From assembly GCF_026745355.1 (NCBI RefSeq), contig NC_079208.1, positions 16,071,955-16,135,954 on the forward strand: a DNA stretch of 64,000 bases, read 5' to 3'. Of this stretch, positions 10,364 to 22,510 are shown one piece after another; position 1 is the first letter of the stretch, and each line of letters begins with the position of its first letter. Under the pieces are notes generated by a model. That model saw only the letters and a program-made list of their open reading frames with translations. It did not search any database and was not told the DNA's origin. Origin of the DNA: Beta vulgaris subsp. vulgaris (lineage: Eukaryota; Streptophyta; Magnoliopsida; Caryophyllales; Amaranthaceae). Both the position numbers and the translations under genes were made by a program.

Positions 10364-13300
10364 CTACTCATCTTCATCTACAACACAAATAAAGTAAAAC
10401 AAGTTAAAAGCAGAATTTGCATAGTGATGAGTCGAGGGGCAAAAACTAACATGACACAATAACCTGACCCAAACGCAACACAAAATTAGCGGGTTTGTGT
10501 CAAGGATTTCAACCCGTTTAAATTAACGAATCGACACAACTCAACCCGTTTAATAATTGGGTCAGATCCGGGTTGAGGTTTATATCCCGAAACTCACCCA
10601 CTATCCATTTATCAAATGAGACATTCTGCTTTTTTTTTCTCAAAACTAAAACCATTTCTCGTTTTTTAGCCCATAGCCCATCTCACTCACTTAACAACAG
10701 GTGTGCCCATATAAAATAAGATACTTGCTGGCTTCCTGCTGTAGTGCTGTTGCATCAGTTACATCAAGTACTTAACAAACCTTGTGATCATAACCTCTCA
10801 TTAATATCACCCCTTTGCCATTAAATAAATTGATCAATTAAATAGATTGGTAGATATCATAGCACCTTTTTGCCACATTCGTATGTAAGTTGTCAATTGT
10901 GACAAGGTCCTCTTTAATCCAGATCAAGCTTTAACAACAGTTTATCAACTCTATTTGTTATTTTCTTAGCAGATGTTTGATTACTTTTGTTTAAAAACTA
11001 ATATACTTTCACTATTCTAACTTTTGAAAAATCTATTCAACTCTAAATAAAAGCACAAGCAGCCAAGATATAACTTCCTAACCAGCTTCCCCCATAGCTA
11101 AATTGCTGTCACCACTGTCAATATAACAAATTGACCATTCTAGTTTCTCCAATCATAATTGACTACCATGGCATCAAGATATGTAAAGATATAAATATTA
11201 TTTGACAAATATCTATGTACTATACCAATTTAGCTAAGAAGTAGGCTTCATTTCAGATTATCTACTCAAATGTCCAAGAAAACAAAAAGGGTGAAAAGAC
11301 AGAAAAAGTTCCACAAACAACCCAGAGTGCACATATATAAAGTAAAGCAGCTAGCAGCAAAATCGAGCTAATTCATTCTATCAACTAGAATTTTGGAAGA
11401 GTTCAAGTGTAATAGATGTACAGATAAAGAACTTACTAAAAATCATTTCTTAAACGTAATAAAACTGTTACGGGTAAAAATGTAACTTCCACAAGATTAC
11501 AAAGTCCTTTGCAAATAAGAAGAAGTAACCACATACAGAATATTCATTAGTATACAGAACCCAGCAGCATTTGAATCCTAGAACAATATATCTAGAGTTA
11601 TTTGCTGACACTGACCTCTGAGCCTATCAGTAAAGCACGAGTAGCAGAACACAGATTGAACACTGACACAAATGGATGTAGCTTTCAAGTCTACTAATGA
11701 TAAACATCGTAGTACCCTGCAACAGTGTGATCATCCATCTGGATTCTTTGCTTGCACTGACTTGCAAGCTTATTGGAAACTCCACCCAAGTAGGCAAGGG
11801 ATAGGAAGCTCCAACGAGAAACATACCAGTGGACGTAAGTTTCAACTCTACTTATATGATAGACACAGTTAAACCTCCATTCTGAACCTCATAGAAATTC
11901 TATAGCAGGGGAAAGGCATACTCCCCAAGAACATGAATGATGATCATGATACCTTACATAACATAAAGGACGCCACACAGAAAAAGGAAACCTAGAATAC
12001 CAGACGAAAAGATGCAATCTAGATTATAATGTACACCCAACATTGTTGGCTAATCTTTTTAAGCAATGTTATGTCAGCCACACATGTAGATCCCAACATA
12101 TGCTACTCTGCATTCTACCATAAACGGTCCATCAACCCCAGAAAAGAGAGAAATAGAACAAAAAAGAAGATTACTGGATATGGATAGAGATATTAGATAC
12201 TTGGTGTACTCCATTGATAGCAATACATATATCTGTAAAAGTTCGGAAATGGGATGGTGGCACTAAAATCTGGAAAGACAAGCTTAAATGAACAACTAGC
12301 AACCACCTTACTTTCCCCAAATAGTAGTAAATTTGTATATCACATAGGCACAAAACATTGCACTGATCCATAGTCTTCTACTCTTTTCATACTCCACTCC
12401 CCAATTTTTGATCTTATCATAAGATGGACACTTTTTCTTCCAAAGAGGTTATAATTTTCTTGAAGCTTGAAGCTGAGACCTGTCATGGCTGCTACACTAA
12501 ACATTCTTTTCCACTAACTATCAGCCCCAAGATCATGATAATTTAGTTAAGTTTAGGGTTGATGCAATGCAATTGCAATCTGGTATGGTAAACCTTCTCC
12601 CAACCATTTACATCCCACCTTAAAGAAAAGGTAAAGCAAAGTATTTATCAAAATCAATGCTCTTTTTTCTTCCGCGCATGAATAGAAAAAGACAAAACTC
12701 TAATAGAAACAAAAATTTTGTCGTAAATTTCTCGTAGGAAATCTCATATTGATCCAAAACAAAAAACATGCTACAAACAACATATTTTCTTGTAACAAAT
12801 CAGTAATCTGAGCAAGCACAACAATGCAACGCAACTAACCATTAAGCAAAAGATGGAGGACACATGAAGAAACTGTGCATCCTACAGGATGCGAAACCAA
12901 TAAGTTTCAACATCACCACAGAATTTGAAATACCTAAACCTAGGTGTTAAGGTAGCTCAAGCTAAACTTCTGTTGCAGAATTATAGAGATCGGAAGAAGA
13001 AGAATAGAAGATAGAGAGAAAGATTTTGAGTTAGGGAAATAGAAGAGAAATAGAGAGAGAGAGAATTCAGATACAGAGAGGATAATTATGTTTTTATTAA
13101 TGATTTGATCATTGAATCATCTTATTACAGTTGCATTTATACAAGTTTGTTATTCAACAAAACAAAACAGAAATTGTAACTAACTAAGAGAATGTTCCAG
13201 ACTTTGACTGATTTGGGCGCCAGCACTCAAGTTCAACAACTTAAGCTTAACAACCCTATATCATTCCTCCCTCCTTAAGAAGAACTTGACCCCAAGTTCA

Positions 13301-16300
13301 AGCTGGCCCTAAACTCTGGAAACTTGGCCTCAAAATCAACAGCTACTTCCCAAAGTAGCATCATGAGCCAGGTAACTTAGCCCATTGAATGAAGTAGAGA
13401 ACTTGAGCCTGACTCTGAAATTTGCAACTTTCTTGCCAAGAATAGCAGCAGGCTAAAGGGTAAAAGTAGAGTCTTGTCCTTACAGCCAATAGGGAATGTG
13501 GGTAGACAAGGGCAATTTCCCATGGAAAGCTTTGAGCTGAGATACATGGAAAACATCATGTATCTTAGCTTCGGCAGGTCATTGTAATTTATAGGCAACC
13601 TTTCCAATCAAAGCTAGGACTTTAAAAGGCCAATAATACTTAGGTGATAACTTGTGATTGTGCCTTTCCTGAACTGAGTGTTGTGGGGCTGGAGCTTCAA
13701 CCACACCCAATCTCTCACTTGGAACAACCTATCTAACCTATGTTTGTCAGCTTGTTGTTTCATTCTAGTCAGATCCCTATGTAGATGGAACTTCAGTAGG
13801 TTCACCATCTCTCCCCTTTTTTGTAGGCTCCTATCAATAGCTTCTACATTAGAATCCCCGAGGATGTAGGGTAGATGAAGAGGAGGAGGTTGCCCATATA
13901 CCACTTCATATGTTGTAAGCAAGGTAGCAGAGTGGAAATGAGTGTTGTACCACCACTCAGCCAAGGGTAACCAAGCACTCTAGTTATTTTGTCATTGCAT
14001 AAACACCTCGAATAGGTTTCAAGGCACCTATTGATAACATCTGTTTGAGGCTGATGACACTAGGAATTCTGTACCGTGGAGCTAAACAAATCTGGCCAAA
14101 ACTGACTTAGAAAGATGGCAACCCTATCGTTCACAACACTCCTAGGCCAACCATGCAATTTAAAGACATGATCTAAGTAAGCTTGGGCAACCTGGATAGG
14201 TGTAAAAGGGTGGGAAAGTGCAATGAAATGGCCGTTTTTGCTTAGCATATCCACAACAACAAATATCACATCCTTGCGAGACCTTGGAAGTCTAGTAATG
14301 AAGTCCATTGTGATATCAATCCACGAGGCTGAGCAGTTGTGTCATATCTAGAAGCTTGGCAAACTTGACACTTTCTCACAAACTCTCTAACTTCCTTGGT
14401 TAATCCTTTCCAATAGAACAAGCTTTTCACCCTTTTTATAGCCATATCTCTTCTTGAATAACTACTTTTAGGAGCAGAATGAAGCCAATCTATGATTAAG
14501 CAACCCTTCATTGAGTGCATAAGAGCCCACTGAAGAGTGTTGTAACTTGTAACTAATCTAACAGCTGAACTAAACTATCATACAACACATAACTAGCCTT
14601 GATTAAGCTAGTCAAATCAGAAGAGAGAACTCAGATTAGCACCCTAGATAGGGCAGCTATAGCTACATTCTCCTTGCCACTCTTATACTGAATCTCATAA
14701 TCAAAGCCAATTAGCCTAGAAAGTCAAAATTGCCAAAAAGGAGTACTGACGTTCTATTGTAGAAGCCATTTCAAACTTTTCTGATCAATTTTAATCACAA
14801 AGTGAATATTCATCAAGTACTGCTCCCACTTTTGAATTGCAACGGTCCTTTTTCATAAACCAAAAGCCTTTGTCGCCTAGGACCAAGAAACCTGCTAATG
14901 TAGGCCAAAGGATGATTGTCTAGCATCAAAACAACCCCTATGCCCTTCTTGGAAGCATTAGTCTCTACTACAAATTGCTTTTCAAAATCCGAAACAGCTA
15001 AGACAAGAGTGGAAACCAAAGCATTCTTCAAAGCAATAAAAGCTTGTTGAGCTAGTTCAGACCAAGCAAAAGCTCCCTTTTTAAGCAAATCAGTCAAGGA
15101 CATGCTAATAATAGAATAATTTTTGACAAACTTTCTACAATAGCTTGCAAGACCTAAGAAGCTTCTAAGTTCCTTGACTGAATTAGGAATAGGACAGGTT
15201 TCAACTGCAGCAACTTTAGTAGGGTCAGTCTCCACCCCCTTTGATGAGATGTAGTGCCCTAAATACTCCACCTTGTCTAAGGAAAAACTACACTTACTCT
15301 ATTTTGCAAACATCAAATTCTTTCTCACAAGCTCAAATACAGTTACCAAATGTTCCCAATGTTCTGTCTTGAATTTGATATAAACCAATATATCATCAAA
15401 GAATACAAGCACACACCTTCTTAAAAGTGGCTTAAAGACACTATACATCCAATTTTGAAAGGATGCAGGGGTATTAGTCAAGTCAAAAGGAATGACTAAG
15501 AATTCAAAGTGTTCTGAATGTGTCTTAAAAGTTGTCTTCTACACATCCTGTTTATTCACCCTAAGTTGGTGGTAGCCAGCTCTAAGATCTAACTTGTTGA
15601 ACATAGTTGCCCCTAATTAATTCATCTACGACAGGGACTGGAAACTTGTTTTTGATGGTTTTATGGTTCAATTTCCTGTAATCCATACATAACCTCCATG
15701 TTCCATCCTTTTTGCCCACTAAAACCACTAGAGAGGCAAAGGGACTGGAGCTATTCTAGATGATACCCTTTTCTAGCATCTCCTGTACAAGCTGCTCAAT
15801 CACATCTCTTTGCTTGAGAGGGTACCTATAAGGTCTAATGTTGACAGGTCTAGCTCAGATTCTAGAGAATTAGTGTGATCAAACACTCCTCTATGAGGTG
15901 GGAGACTTTCGGGGTCTGCAAATATGTCTTTATGTTGTTTTTTAAGTTGCAATAAAGCTTTTGAACAAGAAGACAGATCATTATTGGCTGAAGCTAAACA
16001 TAATTAACATGACATCGACGTCCCTGACATGTAATAAGAACAACTCAATAGTTGCACTAAGCATCTTAGCAAAAGGAGCCCCTTGCACCAATTTAACCTT
16101 CTGAGGATGCACTCCCTTTAACAGAAAAGGACAACCATCTACATCAAACTTCATGAGCAATTCCTTGAAATCCCAATATATAGGACCAAGAGTTGTCAAC
16201 CATTGTACACCTAAAACCATATCACATCCACCTAAATCAATCAATAGCACATCTGTTACAAGCCTCACACCTGCATACACCATTGAAAACCCTTGCAAAC

Positions 16301-18217
16301 ATGCTAGCATGCTAGATTGTTGCCATTCGGAACTGTGACAGCTTGAGAGGAAATGCTTATGATTGTAAATCCCATTTTCTTAGCTAATTGCAAATCAAGG
16401 AAGTTATGTGTACTTCCAGAGTCAATCAATATATGAAATATCTTGGTATTGACCACTCTCATGGTCTGAAAATGCTAATCACAAGATAAAGCATTGATAG
16501 AAATTAATGGATCACCAATTTCTTCATCTTCAAAATCCTCTCCTTCTTCACTAACATCCAATTTCTCATCAGTTTTAGGTATCTCTACTGTGAACAGTTG
16601 AGACTCTTTAAACTGACACTTACAATTTCTATCATAAGGTTGATCATCATAATAGCATAAGCCTTTGGCTATCTTTTGATATGTGCCCAGGATTTTTTTG
16701 TAGTTTTTAGGGTTGAATTTGGTTAAGGATAGTTGGTTATTTGGTTTAATGTTTGGGGTAAGAAGGGGTGGTTTGAAACTATTGATAGGAATAGCTTGTA
16801 TAGGTTTGTAGGGAAAAGAAGAAGTATGTTTGAAAGGTTTATGTGTAGCAACAGCTAGTGCCTCCTCTTGTAACCTAGCAAATGCAACTGACTAATGTAG
16901 CAGGTTTAAAGGCTTTTACAAATGGTTTAATTCCAGGTTTCATTCCTCCTATAAAACTATCTAAGATAAACTCGAAATTCAATAGAGATTCTAATGATCA
17001 AATTTTCATCAAAGATTGATTAAATTTGCTCTGCTACCATTGTTAAGGTAGCTCAAGCTAACCTTTTGTTAATGACAGAATTATAAAGATAGAAAAAGAA
17101 TAGAGAGAAAAAGACTCACTTAGGGAAATAGAAGAGAAATAGAGAGAGAGAGAATTCAGATAGAGAGAGAAGAATTATGTTTTTATTAATGATTTGATTA
17201 TTGAATCATCTTATTACAGTTGCCTTTATACAAGTATGTTATTCAACAAACAAAACGGAAAGTGTAACTAACTAACAGAATGTTCAAATCACACTTTAAG
17301 TGATTTTGGCGCCAACACTTAAGTTCAACAACTTAAGCTTACCAACCATGTATCACTAGGGCTAGCAAAAGCTAACATGACACAAAACCCAGCACAAACC
17401 TGGCATGACACACGAGATGTGCAAATTTGGGTTGATAACTGTTTACCTAATTGGGTTGATATGGACACAACCTCGAAATGAAGTGGCTTAGGTTTGGACC
17501 AAAATCTTCAATCAGAAAGTATTAGTCGGTAAACGATTGCCCGGCAGCTTGTAACAATTTATCACATGAATTGGAATAATAGCATTTTAGGGGGCATAAT
17601 GTTGAATGCTTCCGGTAGTTTGGATACCTTTTTTTCCCTAAAACTCAATAAACTTACCACAACAATATGCCCTATTTGCATATCACAACCACAAATCAGT
17701 ATTCATTACTCTATGTTTGTGTCAATAATTGTTAAACCATCTAATAATTAGCTTATGGTTTAGGTCAAACAGATTTCGTACCCGCTTAATATTGACCCAA
17801 ACCAATTCGACAGAAATCGGGTTGAGAAACAATATAAAAAACAATAGAATAAATCGAAGAGTGGAGAGCGAGAAAAACTCACCCATATAGCGTCGCTCAT
17901 TGGCGGCTTTGGCTTTCTCAAGCATCTTGTCAAGGTCTACTTGAAGCTTAGCATCCCATTTTACAAGCTGGTTTACAAAGACAACCCCTAATCCCATTCC
18001 CAATACATGTTCCCAAGGATCTAAAATCACGAAATAGAACCAACAATGTCAAAATTAGGGATTTCATGGGAAATCGAGAAAGGAAAAATTGGAAGGAGGT
18101 GTAAAGTGAGATAGAGAAAGACTTACGACGCATGTAAGGGAGCTTACGGAGAGCATTTGAGTACATCTGGGTACCCAATCCTAGAAGAGCTCCGATCGCA
18201 GTCGCACTCCACGCCAT
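10364..18217 (-). CDS. Small conserved-looking plant protein (80 aa), three exons, probable mitochondrial membrane protein
   Basis: Coding exons are 18217-18127 (ATG start, donor GTAAGT), 18020-17883 (acceptor TTTTAG, donor GTGAGT) and 10377-10364 (acceptor TTGTAG, stop TAG). They total 243 nt, 80 residues, in consistent phase. The protein has an N-terminal hydrophobic Gly/Ala/Leu helix, an R-H-P-W-E-H motif across the first junction, a second hydrophobic helix (G-M-G-L-G-V-V-F-V), a charged amphipathic helix rich in Lys/Asp/Glu, and an acidic D-E-D-E tail. It resembles small plant proteins reported as candidate respiratory complex I accessory subunits. That assignment is from memory and unverified. 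Intron 2 is about 7.5 kb and holds a Gypsy element. The last exon adds only four residues. Candidate poly-A signals (AATAAA, minus) lie at 9983-9988 and 9965-9970. A copia LTR begins only about 220 bp upstream of the ATG. Confidence 0.72.
10381..12944 (-). other. Distal part of intron 2 of the small gene
   Basis: No real ORF; the longest ones are shadows. The stretch at about 10431-10600 has GACCCAA/TTGGGTC and CAACCCG words. It shares a start (CTAACATGACACAA) with 17370-17390 on the far side of the Gypsy element, probably a diverged non-autonomous DNA-transposon family. The remainder looks like ordinary intron sequence. Confidence 0.5.
12945..13263 (-). repeat. 3' LTR of the intronic Gypsy element
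   Basis: Pairs with 17041-17355. Preceded by CTAGG. The adjacent internal bases 13264-13277, read on the minus strand, form the polypurine tract AAGGAGGGAGGAA. Confidence 0.9.
13377..14520 (-). pseudogene. Gypsy integrase, broken
   Basis: Three fragments in different frames. 14520-14266 has the zinc-binding region with C-Q-V-C. 14308-14060 is the catalytic core with M-D-F-I and V-V-N-D-R aspartate motifs. 13964-13614 is the C-terminal part with the [11 protein letters not shown] motif typical of plant Gypsy integrases. 13607-13377 continues at the 3' end of pol. The segment carrying the catalytic glutamate (about 13965-14059) is disrupted. Integrase would insert the cDNA into the host genome; this copy cannot make it. 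Confidence 0.75.
14813..15481 (-). pseudogene. Gypsy reverse transcriptase / RNase H, broken
   Basis: 15481-15299 has the RT active-site motif F-F-D-D-I-L-V-Y. 15271-14813 continues with Y-L-G-H-Y-I, the F-L-G-L-A-x-Y-C-R-K-F thumb/connection motif, and an RNase H start in which the usual D-A-S has become N-A-S. A gap with stops between the pieces and decay upstream (15482-15980) leave no continuous reading frame. Confidence 0.78.
15981..16310 (-). pseudogene. Gypsy protease to RT linker fragment
   Basis: Contains D-M-V-L-G-V-Q-W-L, the conserved segment at the end of the plant Gypsy protease, followed by the linker toward RT. The D-S-G active site lies upstream in the disrupted stretch near 16400 (a D-S-G-S-T-H-N-like reading is visible on the minus strand). 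Confidence 0.7.
17028..17355 (-). repeat. 5' LTR and primer-binding site of the intronic Gypsy element
   Basis: LTR 17041-17355 followed by the target duplication CTAGG. Immediately inside (17028-17040), the minus strand reads ATGGTAGCAGAGC, an initiator-Met-like primer site. Confidence 0.88.
17361..17882 (-). other. Proximal part of intron 2 of the small gene
   Basis: Non-coding. 17362-17480 resembles 10435-10560 (words CTAACATGACACA, GGGTTGA), suggesting a diverged repeat near the Gypsy insertion point. ORFs at 17566-18030 that cross this intron are shadows, apart from the exon segments. Confidence 0.5.
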
Positions 18218-18435
18218 TTTCTTTTTTCTCTCTCCTTGCCTCTCTTCTTACTTCACTTTCTCAGGTTTAGCTCTACCGTCTACGGCGCGTTTTGTCGATC
18301 AGATCCAAAGTTAAGGGAGCACTCGCCAGTCTGCACCAAAATACTCTCCTCCGGCTTTTTAATTGCTTCCCATTTACCTTTTTACTATATTATCAAAATT
18401 CAATTATAAATGAAGGAAATTATGTTAATAAATAT
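18218..18435 (-). promoter_or_regulatory. Promoter and CT-rich leader of the small gene
   Basis: Immediately upstream of the ATG at 18217 the transcript strand is rich in GA/CT runs (18222-18255), as in many plant 5' leaders. Only about 220 bp separate the ATG from the copia LTR that begins at 18436. The native promoter is either very compact or has been replaced or displaced by the insertion. I found no clear TATA box. Confidence 0.35.
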
Positions 18436-18690
18436 TGTTGTGAGAAATATGGAGAGAGATAAGCTATGTAAATATATCAGAGAGTATTGTATTCGTATTG
18501 ATGTAAAACTGATTTCTTACACCGCTATTTATAGGCAAAAATTCTACTGTTTAACATTACATATTCAACATTTTTTGCGCAGAAGAAAAGCTTTTCCTAA
18601 CATGCATTAAATGCATGTCAGTACATTCACCATACTTGAACAGTGGAATTTGTCATTCCACTGTTTCTTGACACTCCCCCTTGAATGTCC
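18436..18690 (-). repeat. 3' LTR and polypurine tract of the copia element
   Basis: LTR 18436-18673 (238 bp). Bases 18674-18690, read on the minus strand, give the purine tract ending GGGGGAG immediately upstream of the LTR start. Confidence 0.88.
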
Positions 18691-18912
18691 ATTGATAACT
18701 CATAATAGATGTTTTCTCATTAAGAACCTTGTTAAGAAAAACCATGTGGGAAAGATCCATAGTTAGGGAAAGAGTACAACTTTATGTATCCTTATATGCT
18801 TAAAATTAACTGCCTCATTAAAAACCTTGTCCGGAAAAACCCGACGGGATAAAAACCTGATCAAAGGGAAAAAGAGTGCAGCGCATATAATACTCCCCCT
18901 GAATTAGCATAA

Positions 18913-19518
18913 TCAGAAGATGAGCATTCCAATTTTTCGGACTAATTCTTCAAATTTCTTCGCCGGAAGGGATTTGGTGAATAAATCTGCAAGATTCTCA
19001 CATGATTGGATTTGTCGAATGTTGATCGTCCCTTCCTTTTGGAGGTCATGAGTGAAGAAGAGCTTTGGTGATAAATGTTTAGTTCTGTCTCCTTTGATGT
19101 ACCCTTCGCTTACTTGGGTGATGCATGCAGTATTGTCTTCGTAGATGATAGTTGGATTTGTTGTTATTGTTTCCATCCCGCATTCTTCTTGGATATTCTT
19201 GATCATTGACCTTAGCCATACACATTCCCTTCCAGCTTCATAAAGAGCAATTAATTCTGCATGATTTGATGATGTGGCCGTCAAAGTCTGCTTGTGATTT
19301 CCAAGATATTGCAGTACCTCCATAAGTGAATAATATCCGGATTGAGACTTAGCCTTTTGTGGGTCTGAAGGTAGCCAGCATCTGCATATCCAATGAGTGA
19401 CGCATTGGTCTTGACTGATAGAATAATCCGAGATCTTGTGTTCCTCGAAGATAACGTAATAAGTGTCTGACTCCATTCCAATGTCTCTTGTTGGTGCATT
19501 GCTGTATCTAGCTAACAA
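18913..19518 (-). pseudogene. Copia RNase H region
   Basis: The 201-codon frame has the copia RNase H signatures: S-N-H-A-E-L-I-A-L-Y-E-A, W-L-R-S-M, Y-E-D-N-T-A-C-I, and the C-terminal H-I-D-x-like segment, here H-L-S-P-K-L-F, then L-A-D-L-F-T-K-S-L-P. The expected G-Y-A-D-A-G-Y segment is in another frame (19281-19499), showing a frameshift near 19350-19400. The enzyme would degrade RNA of the RNA/DNA hybrid during replication of the element. Confidence 0.82.
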
Positions 19519-19564
19519 GTTTACTGAAAAAGCTATGTCAGGTCGATATTGTTAGCCAAGTACA

Positions 19565-20467
19565 TTAAAGCACAATTGCACTTAGATATGGTACTTCAGG
19601 ACCAAGAATTCTTCGTTTTCTTCTCGTGGTCTGAAGATCATCTTTCTCATTCAGGGAACGCACTACCATTGGAGAACTTATTGGGTGGGCTTTGTCCATG
19701 AAAAAACGTTTCAGGATTTTTTCTGTATAGTTTGATTGATGGACAAAAATCCCATTTCTTAGATGTTCCATTTGCAGGCCAAGGCAAAATTTTGTCTTCC
19801 CGAGATCTTTCATCTCAAATTCTTTCATCAAGTATTTTGCAGTGCTTCAAGTTCTCTAGGAGTTCAATTCAAATCATCGACATATACAGCAATGATCGCG
19901 AATCCTGATTTAGATCGCTTAATGAAAACACAGGGACTGATTTGATTATTTTTGAATCCTTCTTTCAATAGGTATTCACTAAGACGATTATACCACATTC
20001 TTCCAGATTGTTTTAACCCATAGAGTGATTTTCTCAATTTTATTGAAAACATCTCTTTGGGCATGCAATTTTCTGGTAGTTTTAGTCCTTCAGGAACTTT
20101 CATAAAATATCTGTGTCAAGTGAGCCATACAAATATCGGTCACTACATCCATCAATCTCATTTGCAATCCTTTCGAAACTGATAAACTTACCAGAAATCT
20201 TAGTGTAGTTGCATCGACTACTGGAGAATATGTCTCATCATAATCAATCCCTGGCATTTGCGAGAAGCCTTGGGCTACTAATCTTGCCTTATATCTAGTA
20301 ACCTCATTTTTCTCATTTCGTTTTCTCACGAATACCCATTTGTACCCAACTGGTTTTACACCTTTTGGTATTTGGGTTATTTGACCGAATACTTCACGTT
20401 TTTCAAGTGATCTCAATTCTGCTTGAATTGCCTCTTTCCATTTTGGCCAATCTTTTCTCGGCGACAT
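19565..20467 (-). pseudogene. Copia reverse transcriptase, broken into three frames
   Basis: 20467-20090 carries the start of RT (W-K-E-A-I-Q-A-E, then Y-K-A-R-L-V-A-Q-G-F-S-Q and Y-D-E-T-Y-S-P-V-V). 20103-19864 carries R-K-S-L-Y-G-L-K-Q-S and the active-site Y-V-D-D. 19831-19565 carries M-K-D-L-G and the Q-x-x-Y-x-x-K-I-L motif. The overlaps imply frameshifts near 20100 and 19850. Confidence 0.85.
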
Positions 20468-20619
20468 TCATCAACTGTATTTGGCTCTACATCATTTTCA
20501 TCGTATGTCATTTCAACCGCTATCGAGTAAGCAAAAATTTCATTCAAGACAACATCTTTTCGATTCCATTGTCTCTTTGTAGAAACATAATTAATTGAAG
20601 TTTCATTGTTGTCTAGCTT

Positions 20620-21889
20620 TCATGTTCCTTTTCTTCTGGAACACGTTTCCTTCATTTTTGTTTTCTTATCTATGCTCGTTGGGAGATTTATATTAATTTC
20701 GTTCGTTGTCTCCCCTTGCCTTTTCATTTTTCTCGGTTTTAAATCTTTAGAACCGGGTGGTCTGCCACGTTTTCGACGTGCTATTGACTCATTTTCAATT
20801 GCCTTATTGTCATTAGGAATTTCAATCCGTTCCGGAGCATTCGCAGCAGGTACATGTGACTTTGTCACTTTCTTAGAATCTGTGAATGCATCTGGCAATT
20901 GGTTTGCAATACTTTGCAGATGAACAATTTTCTTGACTTCTTGTTCACATGAATTTGTTCTCGGGTCCAGAAACGACATTTGCGATGCGTTCCATGTAAT
21001 TTCCGATTTTATATTTTGTGGGTCCACTTTCTCTCCCCCTAAGGATGGGAATACCGACTCATTAAAATGACAGTCGGCAAATCGAGCCGTAAATAGATCA
21101 CCAGTTGTTGGCTCTAAATATTTGATAATTGATGGAGATTCAAATCCAACATATATTCCCATCCTTCTTTGTGGACCCATTTTAGTACGTTGGGGCGGAG
21201 CAATAGGTACATGTTACAGCGCACCCAAAAATTCTCAAATGTGAGATATTCGGTTCTCGACCAGATACTAATTGTAATGGTGAGAATTTGTGATAGGCTG
21301 TCGGCCTTAATCTTATCAATGTTGCCGCATGTAATATAGCATGACCCCAAGTAGTAGATGGCAATTTTGACCTCATTATTAATGGTCTTGCAATTAATTG
21401 TAGTCTTTTGATTAATGATTCAGCAAGACCATTTTGTGTATGTACATGAGGTACAGGGTGCTCAACAATAATCCCAATAGACATGCAATAGTCATTAAAT
21501 GTTTGGGATGTAAATTCCCCAGCATTGTCTAATCTTATTTTCTTTATTGTATGATCTGGGAATTGAGTTCTTAATCGAATTATTTGAGCCAAAAGTTTTG
21601 CAAATGCAACATTTCTGCTTGACAGAAGGCTCACATGTGACCATCGAGTAGAGGCATCAATTAATACCATGAAATAACGAAATGGTCCACATGCAGGATG
21701 AATAGGCCCACAAATATCTCCTTGAATTCTTTCTAAAAACATTGGAGATTCAGTGGCAATCTTATTTATAGATGGTCTGATTATCAATTTGCCAAGTGAG
21801 CATGCAGAGCATGTTAATTCATTTGACCGAGGAATTTTGACATTCTTTATAGAGTGTCCATTTGAGTTTTCAATGATTCTATGCATCAT
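20620..21889 (-). pseudogene. Copia integrase and C-terminal linker
   Basis: 21889-21182 contains the zinc-region C-x2-C (C-S-A-C), the catalytic triad contexts G-D-I-C-G-P, R-L-D-N-A-G-E-F and Q-N-G-L-A-E, and the G-R-E-P-N-I-S-H-L-R-I-F-G-C-A motif. A break near 21181 shifts into 21180-20620, which starts M-G-P-Q-R-R-M-G-I-Y-V-G-F (the usual G-I-Y-V-G region) and continues into a charged linker with a K-R-G-R-P-P-G-S-K AT-hook-like stretch. The triad is intact but the frame is not. Confidence 0.83.
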
Positions 21890-21988
21890 TCCTGTCGAGG
21901 ATGGCCTAATCGGTCATGCCATAGAGTAAATGATTTTCTATTATCTAACTTCTGGTTAGATATCATATTAATTTCAATCGGACTATAT

Positions 21989-22312
21989 CTATGCGATATA
22001 GTCCCGAGGAAATTGCTGGCAATTTTTCATAGATGTATTTCTTGCCGTTTTCTCTGCCGTTAGGCATATGAATTCCTCTTTGTTCACCGTCATTGTTTCC
22101 AAATGGTAACCATTCTGACGTACATCTTTGAAACTTATGAGGTTCCTTCGAGATTTACTCGAATATAATGCGTCATTAATTATCAATTTTGTCCCATTTG
22201 GAAATATAATGCAAGCTTTTCCAGAGCCTTCAATTAGCTTGGCTGTCCCAGAAATTGTACTAACATTTGCTTGGAATATTGTAAGTTTTGAAAAATACTC
22301 TTTATTTTTCAA
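21989..22312 (-). pseudogene. Copia protease C-terminal part and pre-integrase region
   Basis: Contains L-I-I-N-D-A-L-Y-S-S-K-S-R-R-N-L-I-S, the segment that follows the aspartic protease (family pattern: L-x-N-V-L-Y-V-P-x-L-x-x-N-L-I-S). The D-S-G/D-T-G active site should lie upstream around 22320-22390, where the frame changes (W-T-V-G-Q-H-T-P-Y at 22309-22330 is the mutated, shifted reading). Confidence 0.7.
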
Positions 22313-22510
22313 TATGGTGTGTGTTGTCCCACTGTCCAGGAGACATTGTTCTTTGTTCCAACTTCTGATGAATTCATATCTTCATAAATAATAAATACGA
22401 TGATTAGTATAAGAAAAATACGTATTTTTATTAATAATAAGGAACAAATACATGAAAGTGGATATTGAAGCAAATAAACTAAGCACATTAATGATTGTGA
22501 TCTAAACAAA

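Larger units (their letters stand above)
12945..17355 (-). mobile_element. Gypsy (chromovirus-like) retrotransposon inside intron 2, decayed
   Basis: LTRs 12945-13263 and 17041-17355 (about 317 bp, TG...CA) are flanked by a perfect 5-bp duplication CTAGG (12940-12944 and 17356-17360). The primer-binding site next to the right LTR reads TGGTAGCAGAGC on the minus strand, close to the initiator-Met tRNA complement. A purine tract lies beside the left LTR. So the 5' end is on the right. Protease, RT, RNase H and integrase fragments are visible but interrupted by stops and frameshifts. Gag is mostly missing and the interior is only 3.8 kb. Short LTRs and small size suggest a Reina-like chromovirus; I saw no chromodomain. 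It sits antisense to neither gene nor exon: both gene and element run on the minus strand. Confidence 0.9.

Noticed and set aside
11627..12371. ORFs inside intron 2 of the small gene
   Set aside because: Overlapping on both strands, no domain, no splice signals that would join them to a gene.
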